DNA of 64,000 bases from Leptodontidium sp. MPI-SDFR-AT-0119 (GCA_020726505.1 JAHLEZ010000014.1:2170001-2234000); one strand, 5' to 3'. Counted from the stretch's first letter, positions 9,169 to 21,200 are shown. Made by a program: numbers and translations. Notes: generated from the letters alone by a model not told the origin.

Positions 9169-11007
9169 TTATAAAGCACCCACAACCACCATTCCCAATG
9201 CTCCTAGAAGACCATTCATTCCCACATTCTTGATCGAAGCCGCATTCGTCTGTAAGCTGCCTTTGGCAGTGCTGGTTCTGGTAGATGACCCGCCGGTTTG
9301 GTCTGCCTGTCCTGCCACAACCGTGACCTGAGTGACAGTTTGAACTGCACCGTTGGCCAATGTTGTCGTATAAATGGTTTGTTGGGTAACTGAGCGTGCA
9401 GATGTGGTGGTTGGATTGTCATCCGCGCTTGTTTCCGTTGCTAGAGTAGATGAAGATCGAACTGTAGGCACGTTAGAGGTTTGCCTTCTCGTTGATACTG
9501 ATTGAGCAATGGAAGAAGTCGCACCTCCACGTGTGGAAGAGGATGAAGGAGAAGGAACATTCGACGAAGGGGTGGGAGAGCGCGTGGTAGATGAGGGAGT
9601 AGGGGACGCGCCTGAAGTAAAATTGTTAAAAAAGTAACCTGAAGGAGATGACATAGCAATTGTAGAACTTGTAGAGTTGCTCGAATACGTGCAATTAGGA
9701 GAAACGGAAACGGAGGATGAATTGGATATCAAAGTAGTATTCTGAACCGGACCGTGAGGAGCCGGCACCGCAGACGTATTGGACACCAGGCTAGTATTCT
9801 GGATCGGACCGTAAGGAACCGAAACCGGAGTAGTAGTAGGTTGAGCAATGTCGTAGGTAGAATTCGAGACAATGGTCTTGTTTTGAATTGGAATATAAGG
9901 AGCCGAAGAGGTCATAGGAGGCGGCAAAGAAGAAGTATTAAAAGAAGTAGAGGCATTAAAGACAACTGAGGTATTCTGAACTGAAGGATACGAGGGGGAA
10001 AGAGTGGCTGGCGGAGAATACGCCGAGAGGGAGAGAGTAGGAGCCGTGGTCTTGTTCTGAATCGTCGATATCGGTATCGACGTCAGGACCGGAGGCACAT
10101 GAGTGAAACTCGGAGATGCCGTACTAGTACTCGAGCTGCTCACGTTTTGAAGCAAAACATAGGGCGCAAAAGAAGGTAAGGTCGTCGGCGGCACGGAACT
10201 GCTGTTCTGCACGTGGCTCGCGGACGACGGAGTAGGGAGCAGAGGAGCAAAGGGATAAGCGGCTGGGCCACCATTAAACGTACCATTCGTTGACTGTCCT
10301 GCCGATGTTGACGGCGTAGGAGCTGCTGTTGCCGGAGCTCTTGTAGTTGTCGGGGCTGTAGTCTGAGCTGTAGTAGGTTGGGTCGTAGGTTCGACTGAGG
10401 GTTGTGTCGCTGGTGTCGTCGGGTTCTCTGATGTAGTGGGTGTTGGTGCAACGGTTGGGGGATTCGTGGGGGAAGTAGTTGGAGGAGCCTGACTTGTCTC
10501 TGAAGTCGTAGGATCAACAGTTGGGGTCTGACTTGTGGTACCCGGTGTAGTCGTAGGATCCACAACCACCACGGTTGTGTCCGTAGTTGTAGTTGAACTG
10601 TTCCCAGTTTGTCTCTTCGCCAACTCAACCAAACTTGTTGCAACCTCTGCATTCTCCTCATGAACTACCTCCATTGCCGCCTTATCCTCCGTGAAGATAC
10701 CATGTTGATATTTGCCCTCGGCGGCATGTAGAACATTGTGAAGAGCCTTAGGGTCGACGGAGTTCAAGAGCTCTTGGAAGCGTTGCCTATCCGCCGCAGA
10801 GATGGACATTCGAGCAATGCCATTGCCACCGTTCGCCGCGGCTGAGGTGAGGGTGAAAGCAAGGACGGCCACCACAAGCAACGCGCATGTTATGTGCCGG
10901 AATCGTGACATTTTCGAAGGCTTTGGTTTGGGAGGCTCTGACGAGGGGGCAGAGAGGGTATATGCAGCCTTCTCAGGATCTTCTCTTCTTGCATTAGCTT
11001 GTTCCAT
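9169..11007 (-). CDS. Ser/Thr-rich mucin-like GPI-anchored cell-wall protein
   Basis: A single-exon frame of 612 residues from the ATG at 11007; the more upstream codon of the open frame is TTG and was not used. A second ATG at 10911 begins a textbook signal peptide (MSRFRHITCALLVVAVLAF), giving 580 residues, and may be the true start. From 11007 the same segment would be a signal anchor preceded by about 32 polar residues. A folded charged stretch of about 80 residues ends at a dibasic Kex2-like site (AKRQTGN), followed by a long Thr/Ser/Pro region full of N-x-S/T sequons. Degenerate repeats with the core PY-x-PIQN-(T/K)-(S/T) lie at about 9690-10165. The tail (NGLLGALGMVVVGAL) is a GPI-attachment signal. 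Expected location is plasma membrane or wall. Precise role unknown. Confidence 0.8.
   Translation of the reverse strand: MEQANARREDPEKAAYTLSAPSSEPPKPKPSKMSRFRHITCALLVVAVLAFTLTSAAANGGNGIARMSISAADRQRFQELLNSVDPKALHNVLHAAEGKYQHGIFTEDKAAMEVVHEENAEVATSLVELAKRQTGNSSTTTTDTTVVVVDPTTTPGTTSQTPTVDPTTSETSQAPPTTSPTNPPTVAPTPTTSENPTTPATQPSVEPTTQPTTAQTTAPTTTRAPATAAPTPSTSAGQSTNGTFNGGPAAYPFAPLLPTPSSASHVQNSSSVPPTTLPSFAPYVLLQNVSSSSTSTASPSFTHVPPVLTSIPISTIQNKTTAPTLSLSAYSPPATLSPSYPSVQNTSVVFNASTSFNTSSLPPPMTSSAPYIPIQNKTIVSNSTYDIAQPTTTPVSVPYGPIQNTSLVSNTSAVPAPHGPVQNTTLISNSSSVSVSPNCTYSSNSTSSTIAMSSPSGYFFNNFTSGASPTPSSTTRSPTPSSNVPSPSSSSTRGGATSSIAQSVSTRRQTSNVPTVRSSSTLATETSADDNPTTTSARSVTQQTIYTTTLANGAVQTVTQVTVVAGQADQTGGSSTRTSTAKGSLQTNAASIKNVGMNGLLGALGMVVVGAL
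9690..10165 (-). repeat. Degenerate intragenic repeat of about 25 codons in the wall-protein gene
   Basis: At least six copies of a motif carrying a Q-N-x-(T/S) sequon are spaced 20-35 residues apart (LLQNVSS, TIQNKTT, SVQNTSV, PIQNKTI, PIQNTSL, PVQNTTL). The last three also share PY/PH before and SN-x-S after. Each copy would be an N-glycosylation site. Copies have diverged, but the C-terminal three are close enough to suggest recent duplication. Confidence 0.65.
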
Positions 11008-14000
11008 CGTAGCCAAGATCTTGGGCGAGGCCGAATTATCGCGAGTGGATGATGTGGTTGATGTATGCAAAGAGCTGGTGACAGCTGAAAGGCAAGGAAC
11101 GAATGAGGGGGATGGTCTGACGGACAGCCCGAGGGGAAGGATAACAAGTGATGACGGCCAATCCTCTTGCTCCCAGCGAGTGAAAGGGAGACAATGGACA
11201 GCAGACTAGGCAAGGCAAAGCAGGACGGACGGACGGACAGGACAAGTCAATTGGAGTCGGGTGGTGTGGATGTGCAGATGCAGAAGAGGAGAGGATGCTC
11301 TGGTCTGGACGGCGAGAGGAGAAATAGGTACGAAGGTCTCTTGCTCTAGCTTGCTCTGCCTTTGCCTACCTGGGTACCTTCCCTAGACGGGTATTGAAGT
11401 GAAGAGGCAGGAAAAGGCAGGCAGGCAGGCAGGCAGGCAAGGTTGGGTGTTGTGAGTGAGTGAGGCAAGAACTACTGCGGGCGGGCAGCGGAGCATAGTG
11501 ACGGATGGGGTGGGTTGGGGCTTCGCTTCGCTTCCCTACCAGGGCAGGGATCCCGATGTGTGCTCGGCTCGGCACCACAAGTCGGATGGATCCTTGCAAC
11601 GAGCAAGCCAGCCAGCTCACTGCTCACCGTGTGGTCTGGGAACGAGCGAAGTGGCAGGGCAGGGCAAGGCAGGGCAGGGCAGGACAATCGTATGACAGAA
11701 ACACACCCATAGCAAACAAGACCCTGTACATACCAGATTTCCAAGTATATTTTCCTACACAGCAGCGGTGAATTCTTTTGCCCGATTCGGTCTTTTTTTA
11801 TTCGTGTCGATTTATCTTCGCTAGTCTCTCCGGAAGCTGTCTGATGCCTTCTAAACGAATGAGATAGATAGAGGCTCAAGTACCGCAATATATACTGGGA
11901 CAAAAGAAGGTGGTCAGAGCCAATGGATTGGAGTGGGGTTGAGTCGTTTTGTTTCGACTGGGTGGAATGTTTCTGATGTCTCTGGTAGAAACGACTTTTT
12001 ATATGGAAACGAAACAGGGTTGGGAGGAGGGGGAAGGGATACGAGGAGAGAAAACCTGGAAACACCACCTCACGCAAAGACGGAACATGTCCAGTGGAAC
12101 TTACACAATTAGTACTTTCTTTAACTTTGCCCTCTCTGCTCAACCTACGTATACGATTGGGTGGTGAGATTTAGGAAATCGCTGCTAGTGCAGTGCAGTC
12201 ATTAGCAGCATGCTGTCGCCGCCGCACACAAGAAACGCTATTACTCTGGCTCCATCTAGAGCTCTATCTAGAGAACTAGACTTGAGAGTCAAGTTTCCTA
12301 CCTAGGCAGACCCTGGTCTGTCTGGTCCAAGATGTGCACAGCAAGTCATCAATCAGTATGCAGCCAAGCCTTCGAGAATCCTGGAATTCGCTGTATGGCA
12401 TTTCGAAAGCGGTGTATTATTTACTGATCGACCATACATTATACAAATCAGAACTCCATCTTGCCGACTTCCGGCCTCTCTCTCTGGACAATCCTTCAAT
12501 TAATCGTCCTTTCACCTCGATTATTTTTAATGGTGTTTTGACTTCTCTCGTACGGAAACACGGAGTCCGTATCTTTTAGGTGCGGCTTCACGAACGTGTC
12601 TCCCAGCCACCTCAAATAACCCCTGCCTCCTCACCCCACCTTCGCACCAGAAAAAAAGTCCCACTTGCTGCTTACCTTACAGCACTCAGATGTCTCACCC
12701 GCCTCAAACTTATTCATCACCACGCCGTTCATAAAGTTCGTAATAGCCTCACCTTATTTTCGTCAAACCCAACACGACACGAGACGACACGAAACGGAAC
12801 GAAAGAAAGATAAACATCTCCACCTCGCGCCCACTGTTCCGATTTCCCGATTCCAAGAAAACACGAACAGACAACCCAGCACGAACCACCCTGACCCGGC
12901 CCACCGCGGAACAGCTCCCCAACCCTTACCTTTTAATCCCTGTTTACATCGATCGCTTCTTTCCCTCAACCGAGAAAGCTTATCGGAGAAGAGACGACGT
13001 CACTTTTACTTTTATGCATGGACAGACATCTGGAATCTAGACAAGATATCAGGATATGCACAATGAATCTCGCTCACATCTAAATGAAAAGCATAACAAC
13101 ATCCAGACCCCCTCCTCAACTCAGCCCAGACCAGACCTGTACATCGTAATTATTTCTGCAAACCATCGGGATAGGACAAACCAAGTTCCTGCACTGACAG
13201 TCTGCCGTCCCGATCAGCCTCTAAGGTGGCGTGCACAAGCCGGGGGGCAAACTTATGCATCCTCTCCACCACCACGATCCCAAAAATAGAATTATGCAAC
13301 ACCCACCAATCCCAAACCCTCTTTCTCCTCCACAATTCGCCTCCCTCAACAAACTCCCAAGATTCACTGCCCAATCATGAAAAACTTACACGAGGAATGG
13401 TATCTCGATCGTGGAGGCGAACCATACGGAGTGTTTACAGCATAGTACATCACAAGGAAATGGATGATTGATTTCCCATGTGATGGATGCGTTGCTGCAA
13501 TGCGATGCAGAGATCATCTTTGCATCTCCCTCCTACTCCCCGTACCTATGAGATGAACCTCCATACGCCTCTTTATGTTGCATGCGAGGTTCGAATTCCG
13601 GTTCATGTTCTTTGGGAACGAGGCGCAGACATACACACACACATACGTACTCACTCGTTATCGGGCTCAATCAGTCGTTACCAGTACTGTATCTGACTCT
13701 CAAGTCTAGAACAAAAAAACAGAAAGACTTGATTGAGCTTCCTGCCTCTCCACCCTAGAACTATCACTCAGAACCTCCCTCACGGACAGATACGAAGTCC
13801 CTGCATATCTTGAAACACAAGACCACCACCCCGTCTTCGTGTTCTGGGTTCCGAGTGGCGAGGCTAAGTATATGTCGTATTCATCGATCATAGATCATAG
13901 GGCTCGGACATCTGGATTTCAGTTCGATTCATGATGTGAAGCAAGGTGTTTTGATGCAGTGATGCGACGGCTGTGATGTGATGTGATCTGATGTAAGTCC

Positions 14001-14441
14001 GCGAGGTCGCGACTTAGGTCCTAAGCGGAGGCTGAGTTGGCCAGCAAGCAAGACAGGAGGTGTCTTACTCCAGCTGGTTACTCCTGAAAGAAAAGAGGGC
14101 GAGAAGGGTCTGATGCCAAGTGATTGGGTGAGTGACAGTTGGCATCTGCGGCAGATGTGCAAGTGCCGTACTTCAAAAGCTGCGTCAAGAGGCTTGAAGG
14201 ATTTCGAGGCGCTTAAGTTAGGCGTCACGTGTTAATGCACTTCAACGACAGAACCTGGACTTTGAAGGCATCTACCTAGAGAGCGGTGAGGGCATGCATT
14301 CCCAGCTTCTCTTGTCTCTCTCTTCCGAATCAAGCTTTGCGTTTAGAGCTTCGTCAAGCAGCTCAAGCAGTACATGATTGGCGGTTTTGGAGTACCTAAG
14401 GGGTTGTGTTGTTGGTGCCGAAGTGCAAGCAAAGGACAACC
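11008..14441. other. 3.4-kb region without recognised gene
   Basis: Upstream of the wall-protein gene (-) and of the broken membrane-protein gene (+). It contains low-complexity tracts: GGAC repeats near 11223-11240, GGCA repeats at 11416-11439, and GGCA/GGGCA repeats near 11650-11690. A pyrimidine-rich stretch lies at about 12560-12960. Several open frames of 60-220 codons have no protein-like composition or family resemblance. A sequence resembling a tRNA T-loop near 13593 has no matching cloverleaf. Confidence 0.35.
11416..11439 (+). repeat. GGCA tetranucleotide microsatellite
   Basis: Six tandem GGCA units, with related imperfect GGCA/GGGCA tracts near 11650-11690. It lies upstream of the wall-protein gene. 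Confidence 0.85.
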
Positions 14442-15740
14442 ATGAACTCCTTCCAATGCGCAATATTCATATTCCTCAGCCAATGCCTCACAATCGCTTC
14501 ACCTGTACCTTTAAAACAAGCTGGTACGAAGCCTGCATCCTTCCCCCATACCAAAATCCGAGGTAAGTCTCCCCTACTTATCTATCAAACCGTAGAAGCC
14601 CAGGCATCATCCCCAGGCAATCCAGTAACATGGCAATCAGCCTTCTGGTCACTCGTTCCCCTTGCTCTAAACAGCATGACCCAACCCGCAGGAATGGTCT
14701 GTTTCCTACCCAGCACATTCGGCAGCATCCTCCGCAGCTCCCCTCTCATCTGCATCATCGACACCTTAATCCTACTCGAGCAACTCATCTAGCACACCAT
14801 ACTCCTACGCTCTCCCCTGAAAGCAGCCAATCTCACAACCGAGTTCCGCTTCCAGGATGTCGAGAACAACAGACCAGGGGGTCTTAGCGATCTGAAGACC
14901 GACACCCCCTTCCGCATCATGCTCTTCCTCTTCGGGGCTCTCCCTCAACTCATCAAACTCTTCAGTATGACCGGATTGCCTTGGACGCAAGTAGCAGGAG
15001 GGGCATATATCGCCTCATTCAGCATAATTGAACTCCTCAACCTCTTAGCCTGGATAGCCAGACCACCACCACCACCACCACCACCACAACAACAACAACA
15101 ACAGTGACACCAACAGCAACAACCGCACATCCCACGCGGCACCACCGCACCAGAAGAGTTCATTGGCCTCCTCTCCATTACCCACAGCATCCTCCTCGCC
15201 TTCTACATCTTCACCCGCGGCTTCATATCCGCATGCACGCTGTACCTGCCCAAATTCCACTCCTGGCACACCCTCCTCCTACTCCTCCTCCTCGTGATGT
15301 ACCTCTCAAGCACAACATTACGTCCACGCCACACTAACACCAACGCCCAAAAAGCTCTCCTCTACCTCATCCTAACAACCTCCTTCATCCCCTCCCTCTT
15401 CCTCTGTATCTCTGCCTCAACACTAAGCCCCATCCTGCACGCCATCTCACGCTCCCTCAATCCCAGCACAGTAGTGAAATTCTCGCAAGAGACAGCCGCG
15501 GTCGTCGCGCCCATCCTCGCAGCTTTGATGTCGGTCTTAATCGTTGCATTTGCAGGCTTCAAAATCGTTCGGGATGTCCTTGTCTTGGATAGGAATGGCC
15601 ATGCTAGGACGGTACTCGTTGAGATGGTCTCGCCGTGGCTGTACCTGGTTCTGCATGTCGTTGCTTCGGTGATGGTTTTTGCTTTTGCGTATGATTCCGA
15701 GGGGACGAGGAAACCGCTGTGGGCTGAACCGCTTGGGTAG
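14442..15740 (+). pseudogene. Polytopic membrane protein with two in-frame stop codons
   Basis: One reading frame runs from the ATG at 14442 to the stop at 15738-15740, interrupted only by TAG at 14790-14792 and TGA at 15105-15107. All three segments look like one protein. First comes a signal-like start (MNSFQCAIFIFLSQCLTIAS), then hydrophobic segments (FWSLVPLALNSMTQPAGMV, LICIIDTLILLEQLI, MLFLFGALPQLIKLFSMTG, AGGAYIASFSIIELLNLLAW). Further membrane segments follow after the poly-Pro/poly-Gln tract. The second stop directly follows a CAA repeat. The first could be removed by an in-frame 96-bp intron (14697-14792, GTCTGT...CTAG), but that would delete a hydrophobic segment. No frame-preserving intron was found for the second. 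CAG-to-TAG and CGA-to-TGA changes would explain both stops. Alternatives are readthrough or a sequencing error. Function unknown. Confidence 0.6.
15062..15103 (+). repeat. ACC then CAA trinucleotide microsatellite
   Basis: About eight ACC units followed directly by about five CAA units, read as poly-Pro then poly-Gln in the membrane-protein frame. The in-frame TGA lies immediately after. Confidence 0.85.
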
Positions 15741-16436
15741 TTAGTTTGTTTTTCTTTAAGTTGCGAGTCTGTGATTTTCTCGCTTAAATATAGGTAACAA
15801 GTACTCTTTCTTTCTTTCTGTTAGCCAGTCAGTCAGTCAGTCAATGACTCGATCAGTCGGGGTCGGGTATTCGACGTATTGTCTAATCAGTCATGATGTT
15901 ACAAAGGAAGGTCGATCTCGAAATGGGGACGTATAAGCTCAATCTTTCTCAATCCCTTTGCTCATCTCTCCCTCCAGAACGGGCTCATGGGGGCCAGCTG
16001 TAAATCGTCATCACCGGAACGTACAGCACTGTACAGTACACAACGAGACCCTGCTATCTTTGCCTTCTTCAACTATCTTAAAACCAAGATACCGAGCCTA
16101 TGCTTTTTTGCCCACAGACTACTTCAATAGTATGTGTTTCCGACTTGAAGGCAGGTACTTTCGAGAGACGAAAGAAAGCCAAGCCCTTCATCAGGCCGGG
16201 AAACTCAAACCAACTGAAAAATGCCATCCGATTCCCATTTCGATCTAAGTACCAAAGTGAATTCCCTCAATCTCGGCCATTTATCTTTCCTCTATCTTAT
16301 AAATACACAAACCTTAAATCCAATCCCATCCCATCCCATTCCTCAAACCCCAACAGTCCCCCCCTCTCAAAAAGTTCTACTTGAATTTCCCCTCCCTCCT
16401 CCCAACCACTCACCCATCTCCATCTCCATCCACAAC
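15741..16436. other. Intergenic region without recognised gene
   Basis: Contains the downstream flanks of the membrane-protein pseudogene (+) and the quercetinase-like gene (-). There is a short GTCA repeat near 15828-15843 and a strongly pyrimidine-rich plus strand after 16310. No gene recognised. Confidence 0.35.
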
Positions 16437-18218
16437 CTAAACATCCACAACCCCCAACTCGCCCTCCAACCCCCTAATCTTCTCCCTCTGCGTCTCCTCC
16501 CCACCATCCTCCTTCCCCTCCACCAGCACCTCAGCACCCACTTCAGGCTGCACCCCAGGCTCACTCCACTCCCTCCCAACCCTCGTCATAACCTCCCCCA
16601 CCCCACCCCCATTAGCAAAAACATAACACCTCGCATACCGACTCTGCGCACCGAACATCCACTCCGCTCCCGCAGGGACGAAGACCGTCTCACCGCCTGT
16701 GGCGAGAGTCGTCTCGCCATTTACAGTTAACGTAAACGTCCCATCTATAACATAGATCGCGTGGTGCGTGGTTGTGAATTTCAAGGCTGGGAATCTAGCT
16801 TTCGTGGAATCGGCACTGCTAGAGTTGGGATTGGGATTGGTGGTATTATGGAGAGATGAGGCATGAAACTCATAAACGCTGAATTTCGAATCCGTTTCTG
16901 CTCGTGTGGCGAGGGGACGAATGACGCTCCCGGTGCTGGGCAGGAGGCATTTCGTTCCTGTGCCGGCGCGGAGGAAATAGCCTCCTCGTGAGCAGTGGCC
17001 TGGGAGGGTGGAGTCGGTGGGGGACCAGGGTTGGGGGTCGTAGTGAGGTTTCTCGCGGGCCGGGATCATGTCCTGTGAGAGGGGGTTTGGTTAGTTATGA
17101 TGAATGGAAGGGAAATGGGAGGTTCTTTTTTTGGGAGTCTAGGGGAGAGTGTAGTGTGTTGATGAGAGAGTGGTGGAGAGCTTGAGAAGCCACTTCGACA
17201 AGGACAGAGACTATCTCGTTAAAGAGAAGCAGCTCGTATTATGAGGGCGCTTAGAATCCATTCTATCGGTGATAGAATGCAATGAGATTCCAATTTCCAG
17301 GCTAATTTTGGGGGAGAGCAAGTCATTCAGGTCTTCGGATTGTCGACACAAACCCGTACCACGGCTTTTTCATTTCGAAAGGAAAGGAAAGCAAACCCGA
17401 AACAGTACATCGAGCAGGGGAAGTGAAAGTGATAATCAAGGTCGGGTGGGATGACTTGAATATAGGATCGGGTCAAACTTACGAACTTCTCAGTCGCAGC
17501 AATGAGTTTCGGTACGAGTACCTGGAACGGGTTCCGCTTGTCTGTTGTGGGAAATAAGGGACCGGAGTAGGGTTCGCCGATGAAGCGGAAGAATTCTTCC
17601 CAGCCTCCTGGGATGATGAGACCGATAAATTCAGTGTGTGAGGATGTTATTTGGTATTGGTGGATTGTGGTCTAGAAGGAGGAGGGGAGGTGTGTTAGTG
17701 AGTAGTTCTTTGGGGGGTGGTTTGAGGGGGAAAGAAAAAGAGAAGGGAAAGACAAGGGAAGGGAAGAGAATGAGTGACATAGGACCGGTCTACGCATCCT
17801 TTCGAAGAAAGGAATCCACATTAAACTAAAATAAACCAGTTTTAAACATCACACAAAAGCCATCTTTCAAAACAAACAAACTGGAATCCCAAGAAGAGAA
17901 GAAAACGCTTCAACAACTTACAGGCGGCACACTAGCGAAATCTCCCTCTCCAAGCTCCCTCGCCTGATCATCAGCCCAAACATTCATCGTCCCCTTCAGA
18001 CAAAGAAACACATCATGCGCCTCTCTATGGTAGTGGAAACCGATGGGCTTGTCATATGTACCACCTGTACTGACGACTGCGAAAGCGTTGGCTGTTTCTT
18101 TCCCCGTGACCAGCAGGCGCATTACGGAGTTGGACGTTGGGATGGTCCAGAGCTCGCCGGAGAAGGAGGGAAGTGTGTAGGGTTTTGTGGTTGAGGGGGG
18201 AGTGGTTAGTCGCTCCAT
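16437..18218 (-). CDS. Bicupin dioxygenase, quercetin 2,3-dioxygenase-like
   Basis: A metal-dependent cupin enzyme. Quercetinases open the heterocyclic ring of flavonols and release CO. The exons are 17922-18218, 17483-17671 and 16437-17072, all phase 0, giving 373 residues. N-terminal cupin: GFHYHREAHDVFLCLKG puts metal-ligand histidines at about 62 and 64, and the fourth ligand His is at 103 (TTIHQYQ). The position normally held by the ligand Glu is Asp69, with Glu66 close by. GGWEEFFRFIGEPY and LVPKLIAATEKFD are family-like. The C-terminal cupin (THHAIYVIDGTFTL, GGETVFVPAGAEW) is present. From the ATG at 18218 no signal peptide is seen; an upstream in-frame ATG at 18374 would add a basic leader that is not a clear signal. 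Substrate is probably a flavonoid or another aromatic, but unproven. Confidence 0.8.
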
Positions 18219-21200
18219 CTTGGGGGAGCTGGTGGTGAGGGAGTGTGAGGGTGGTTTTGTGATATAGGTTGGTTTTGTATTCTGAGAGTTTGGGTTTCGG
18301 GCTGGACTTGGAGCTTGTTTGTGAAGAGACCTAAATCGAGATATAGAGGGTAAATATATAAGGATGTGGCGCAAGAAGAGGCAAGCAGGTCAATCACTTC
18401 AAACGATCTCAAAGTTCACCATAGACACAGTCGAATACTTCCGGGCTAATCACCTCCTATATGAGTACAAAATCACACCCCAGAACCCAGGGAGTGACGT
18501 TCGAAATGTCCACATTGGAATCACGGGGTGGTGGACGGTACTGGAAAAGGGGAAGGATGTGATTGAAGTGGACGGAGGATGTTTCTTTTTCGTGGGGATG
18601 CGGGGTGTGATTTGATGTGGACGGATGACAATAGTCTCGTGGTCTCGGAGGAGGTTTTGGAGCGACAGACCGAAGGGTTAAATGTGCCCGATGGAGATAT
18701 AGATGAGAGGGATTTAGGGTCTGACCGGGTATGGATTTCGGTATGCGATGGTGAGGGTGGGTTTGAGGATGCAATGTGGACGGAGGGCTTGGGTTTACCC
18801 CTTTTTCGGAAGCGAGGTGCCCCCACTTTGTTATATGTGGGATGCGGGCATCTGTGTGAGGGTAGCCACCTCAAACTAGATTACAATGAAGTGTAAATGC
18901 TCTTGCAAGTTATGTGTCTTTGATAGGTGACTAATGCGGAGCTATTTAAAGCTTTCTTTCTCCATTAATTGTATCATGTGTAGGTAAACACGTGCTTGGT
19001 AAATGAAAACATATGATGCACTATTTCAATAAAGATATCGAATACTGTCTCAGCGTGAAGGCGAACAACATTCTTAAATATGTTTCCTTGATATATTCAA
19101 AACCCTAAATCTGCAAACGTGCAAACTCGTCTGAACGTCAACGATCACACGATCGCTTGGACTCTTGATAGAGGCTCTTCACTTTACAGTCCTCATTTCA
19201 CTTAAATTCCTGGCACTGGAGAGGCTCTCATTAACCTTGAACAACAATTCATCGATACAGAATCCCTAGGCAGGACTGTTGAGAGGTATTTACATGCACC
19301 AAGTATGCAGTGATTCAGGGTCGAATATGTTCATCCACGCTTAGTTCGCCAACGATTACTCAAATGAGATTGTCTGTACTTTCAGTGAAGTGGGCTGAAG
19401 TGAAGTGACTTGAAGTTGTTTGTGAGTCTTTCTTGAGTTGTAATGCGCTGAAAAGTGTTTGTACGAATGCTCACACACTTCACTTTCTTGGCAAGGAATA
19501 CGAAGACTCTCTGCAGCTCCAAATTTTCTAAGCATTAACTTCTCTTGATTGGTGACAATACCAATAGCGTGCGGTGTGCCGTCCGGTAACTATTAGAGGA
19601 AAATACCTGAAAGCGATATGGAACCGTACCTCGAACCATTGTTCATGTGGGTCTTTCTCCTTTGTCGTTATCATCGCTGAGCGTATACAATCTTACCATC
19701 TTATCCTAATAACAAGAGAGACCACAACTTCGTGATTAAAATATGCTTAATATAATAACCGGACAAGAAGTATAAACGAAACATATTTGTAAAACGATTA
19801 GTTCACCACTTTCTCACTACCTATCCAGTTGTGAGTTCTAATTCTTTTCGCTGTTCGGGATTAACTGCAGAAATAGCAGAAAATTAATCATCCGATACAT
19901 AAGTTGTTTGGAATTCGGTATGCTCTCCCTGATTTGAGAAGTACTTTGGAGAAAATGAATAGCTCCTTATATATCTGACAAATCTTACAGCCCACCTTCA
20001 CTATTATCTAGGTTCAGAAGTCGAAACTTTCTTGGTCCCATGGGCTCATTTCTCAGCCTAGAAATAATCAAAATAGATCTTTCGGTCTCAGAGATCTCCA
20101 CGAATTCCTAGAGAAGTCATGCAGATTATTAATGACAAACTTCAAATTCAGTAATGACCCAGCATATTCAGCTACTCTTCTGTTGCCATCCTGATAAGAA
20201 GCCGGTAGCCATCAGTTGATAATTTCCTGCCCTCCCTGCCAAATTTAATTTGAGTGCTTAAGTTTCGAATATACTCTACTAAATTCGTGATGTGTTAATC
20301 TGTGCCATAAGCTGCCAAGATAAGACCTTTACACTATAAATTAGCCGAGAGTCAACAAACACGTAGTGATCAGGGGTTAAGATATCAGCCTAGCGTGCCT
20401 CAGGACCTGTTTTACTTCTCTTAGTCACGAAAAAATGATAAAGTCAACATACCTCAGTGGAAAAAATCTGCAAGAAAAATGCTTACTTCTACGTAGGAAT
20501 CACAATAGTCACAATCTTCTATTTACGTCACCTGTTTTGAGACAAAATAGAAAGGAGCAAGAAGTGAAGCAGCAAAAGAACAAACGATCTGAAATTCGGG
20601 AGACTAAGATGTCTCCATCGCAGAGGCTGGATTCCAATCGTCAGAGCTGAGGTCGGAGAAATTACTTGCGAGATATTCAGATATCCTCAGTGAAATACGA
20701 GCAGCTTCATGCCATACCCAAATGCTATTCATCAAATGCTACATTATGCTGGAGAAAGGCTTAATGATGCAATAATTACACCTTGATCGTCACTATCACC
20801 AGTCATGGCGTTGTTCCGCATCCAGGAGCTTGACTGCTTCAACTTGTTGTGCTGTTGTGCAGACAATACGTCTTCTGATAGCATTGTGTGCGATGCACTT
20901 GAGAGTATCAACATTCTCATTCTTAAGTTACACCAACCACTAGTCCATGAATAGAAAAGAAGAAATTTCTAATTTATCGTTGAGGTCTGTCTGATGAGTG
21001 TGCCTGTCCACCACTTCACGGGACAATTCAACGATACTATTGAAATCCTACTATTATAACTATACATAAATATTCTTAGGACTCTGTCATGGGTTTAGAA
21101 GTAAACAATGATTTTAATTATAACGACAGTATGGCCAACGAGATATGCCAAGCACATCCCCCACTCCTCCTAACAATTTAAGCGAGCGTACGATCCCTAA

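Noticed and set aside
10140..10661. Second minus-strand frame of 173 codons (Arg/Gln/Leu-rich) inside the wall-protein gene
   Set aside because: It is an alternate-frame shadow of the Thr/Pro-rich repeat coding sequence.
11472..12143. Minus-strand open frame of 223 codons upstream of the wall-protein gene
   Set aside because: Composition is Ser/Arg/Cys/Pro-rich from a low-complexity GGCA/pyrimidine tract. No domain, signal or splice context supports it.
13585..13610. GGTTCGAATTCC resembling a tRNA T-loop
   Set aside because: No acceptor stem, D-loop or anticodon stem can be fitted upstream within 80 bases.
18364..18896. Plus-strand frames of about 105 codons upstream of the quercetinase-like gene
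   Set aside because: Overlap the promoter of the minus-strand gene and have no protein-like features.
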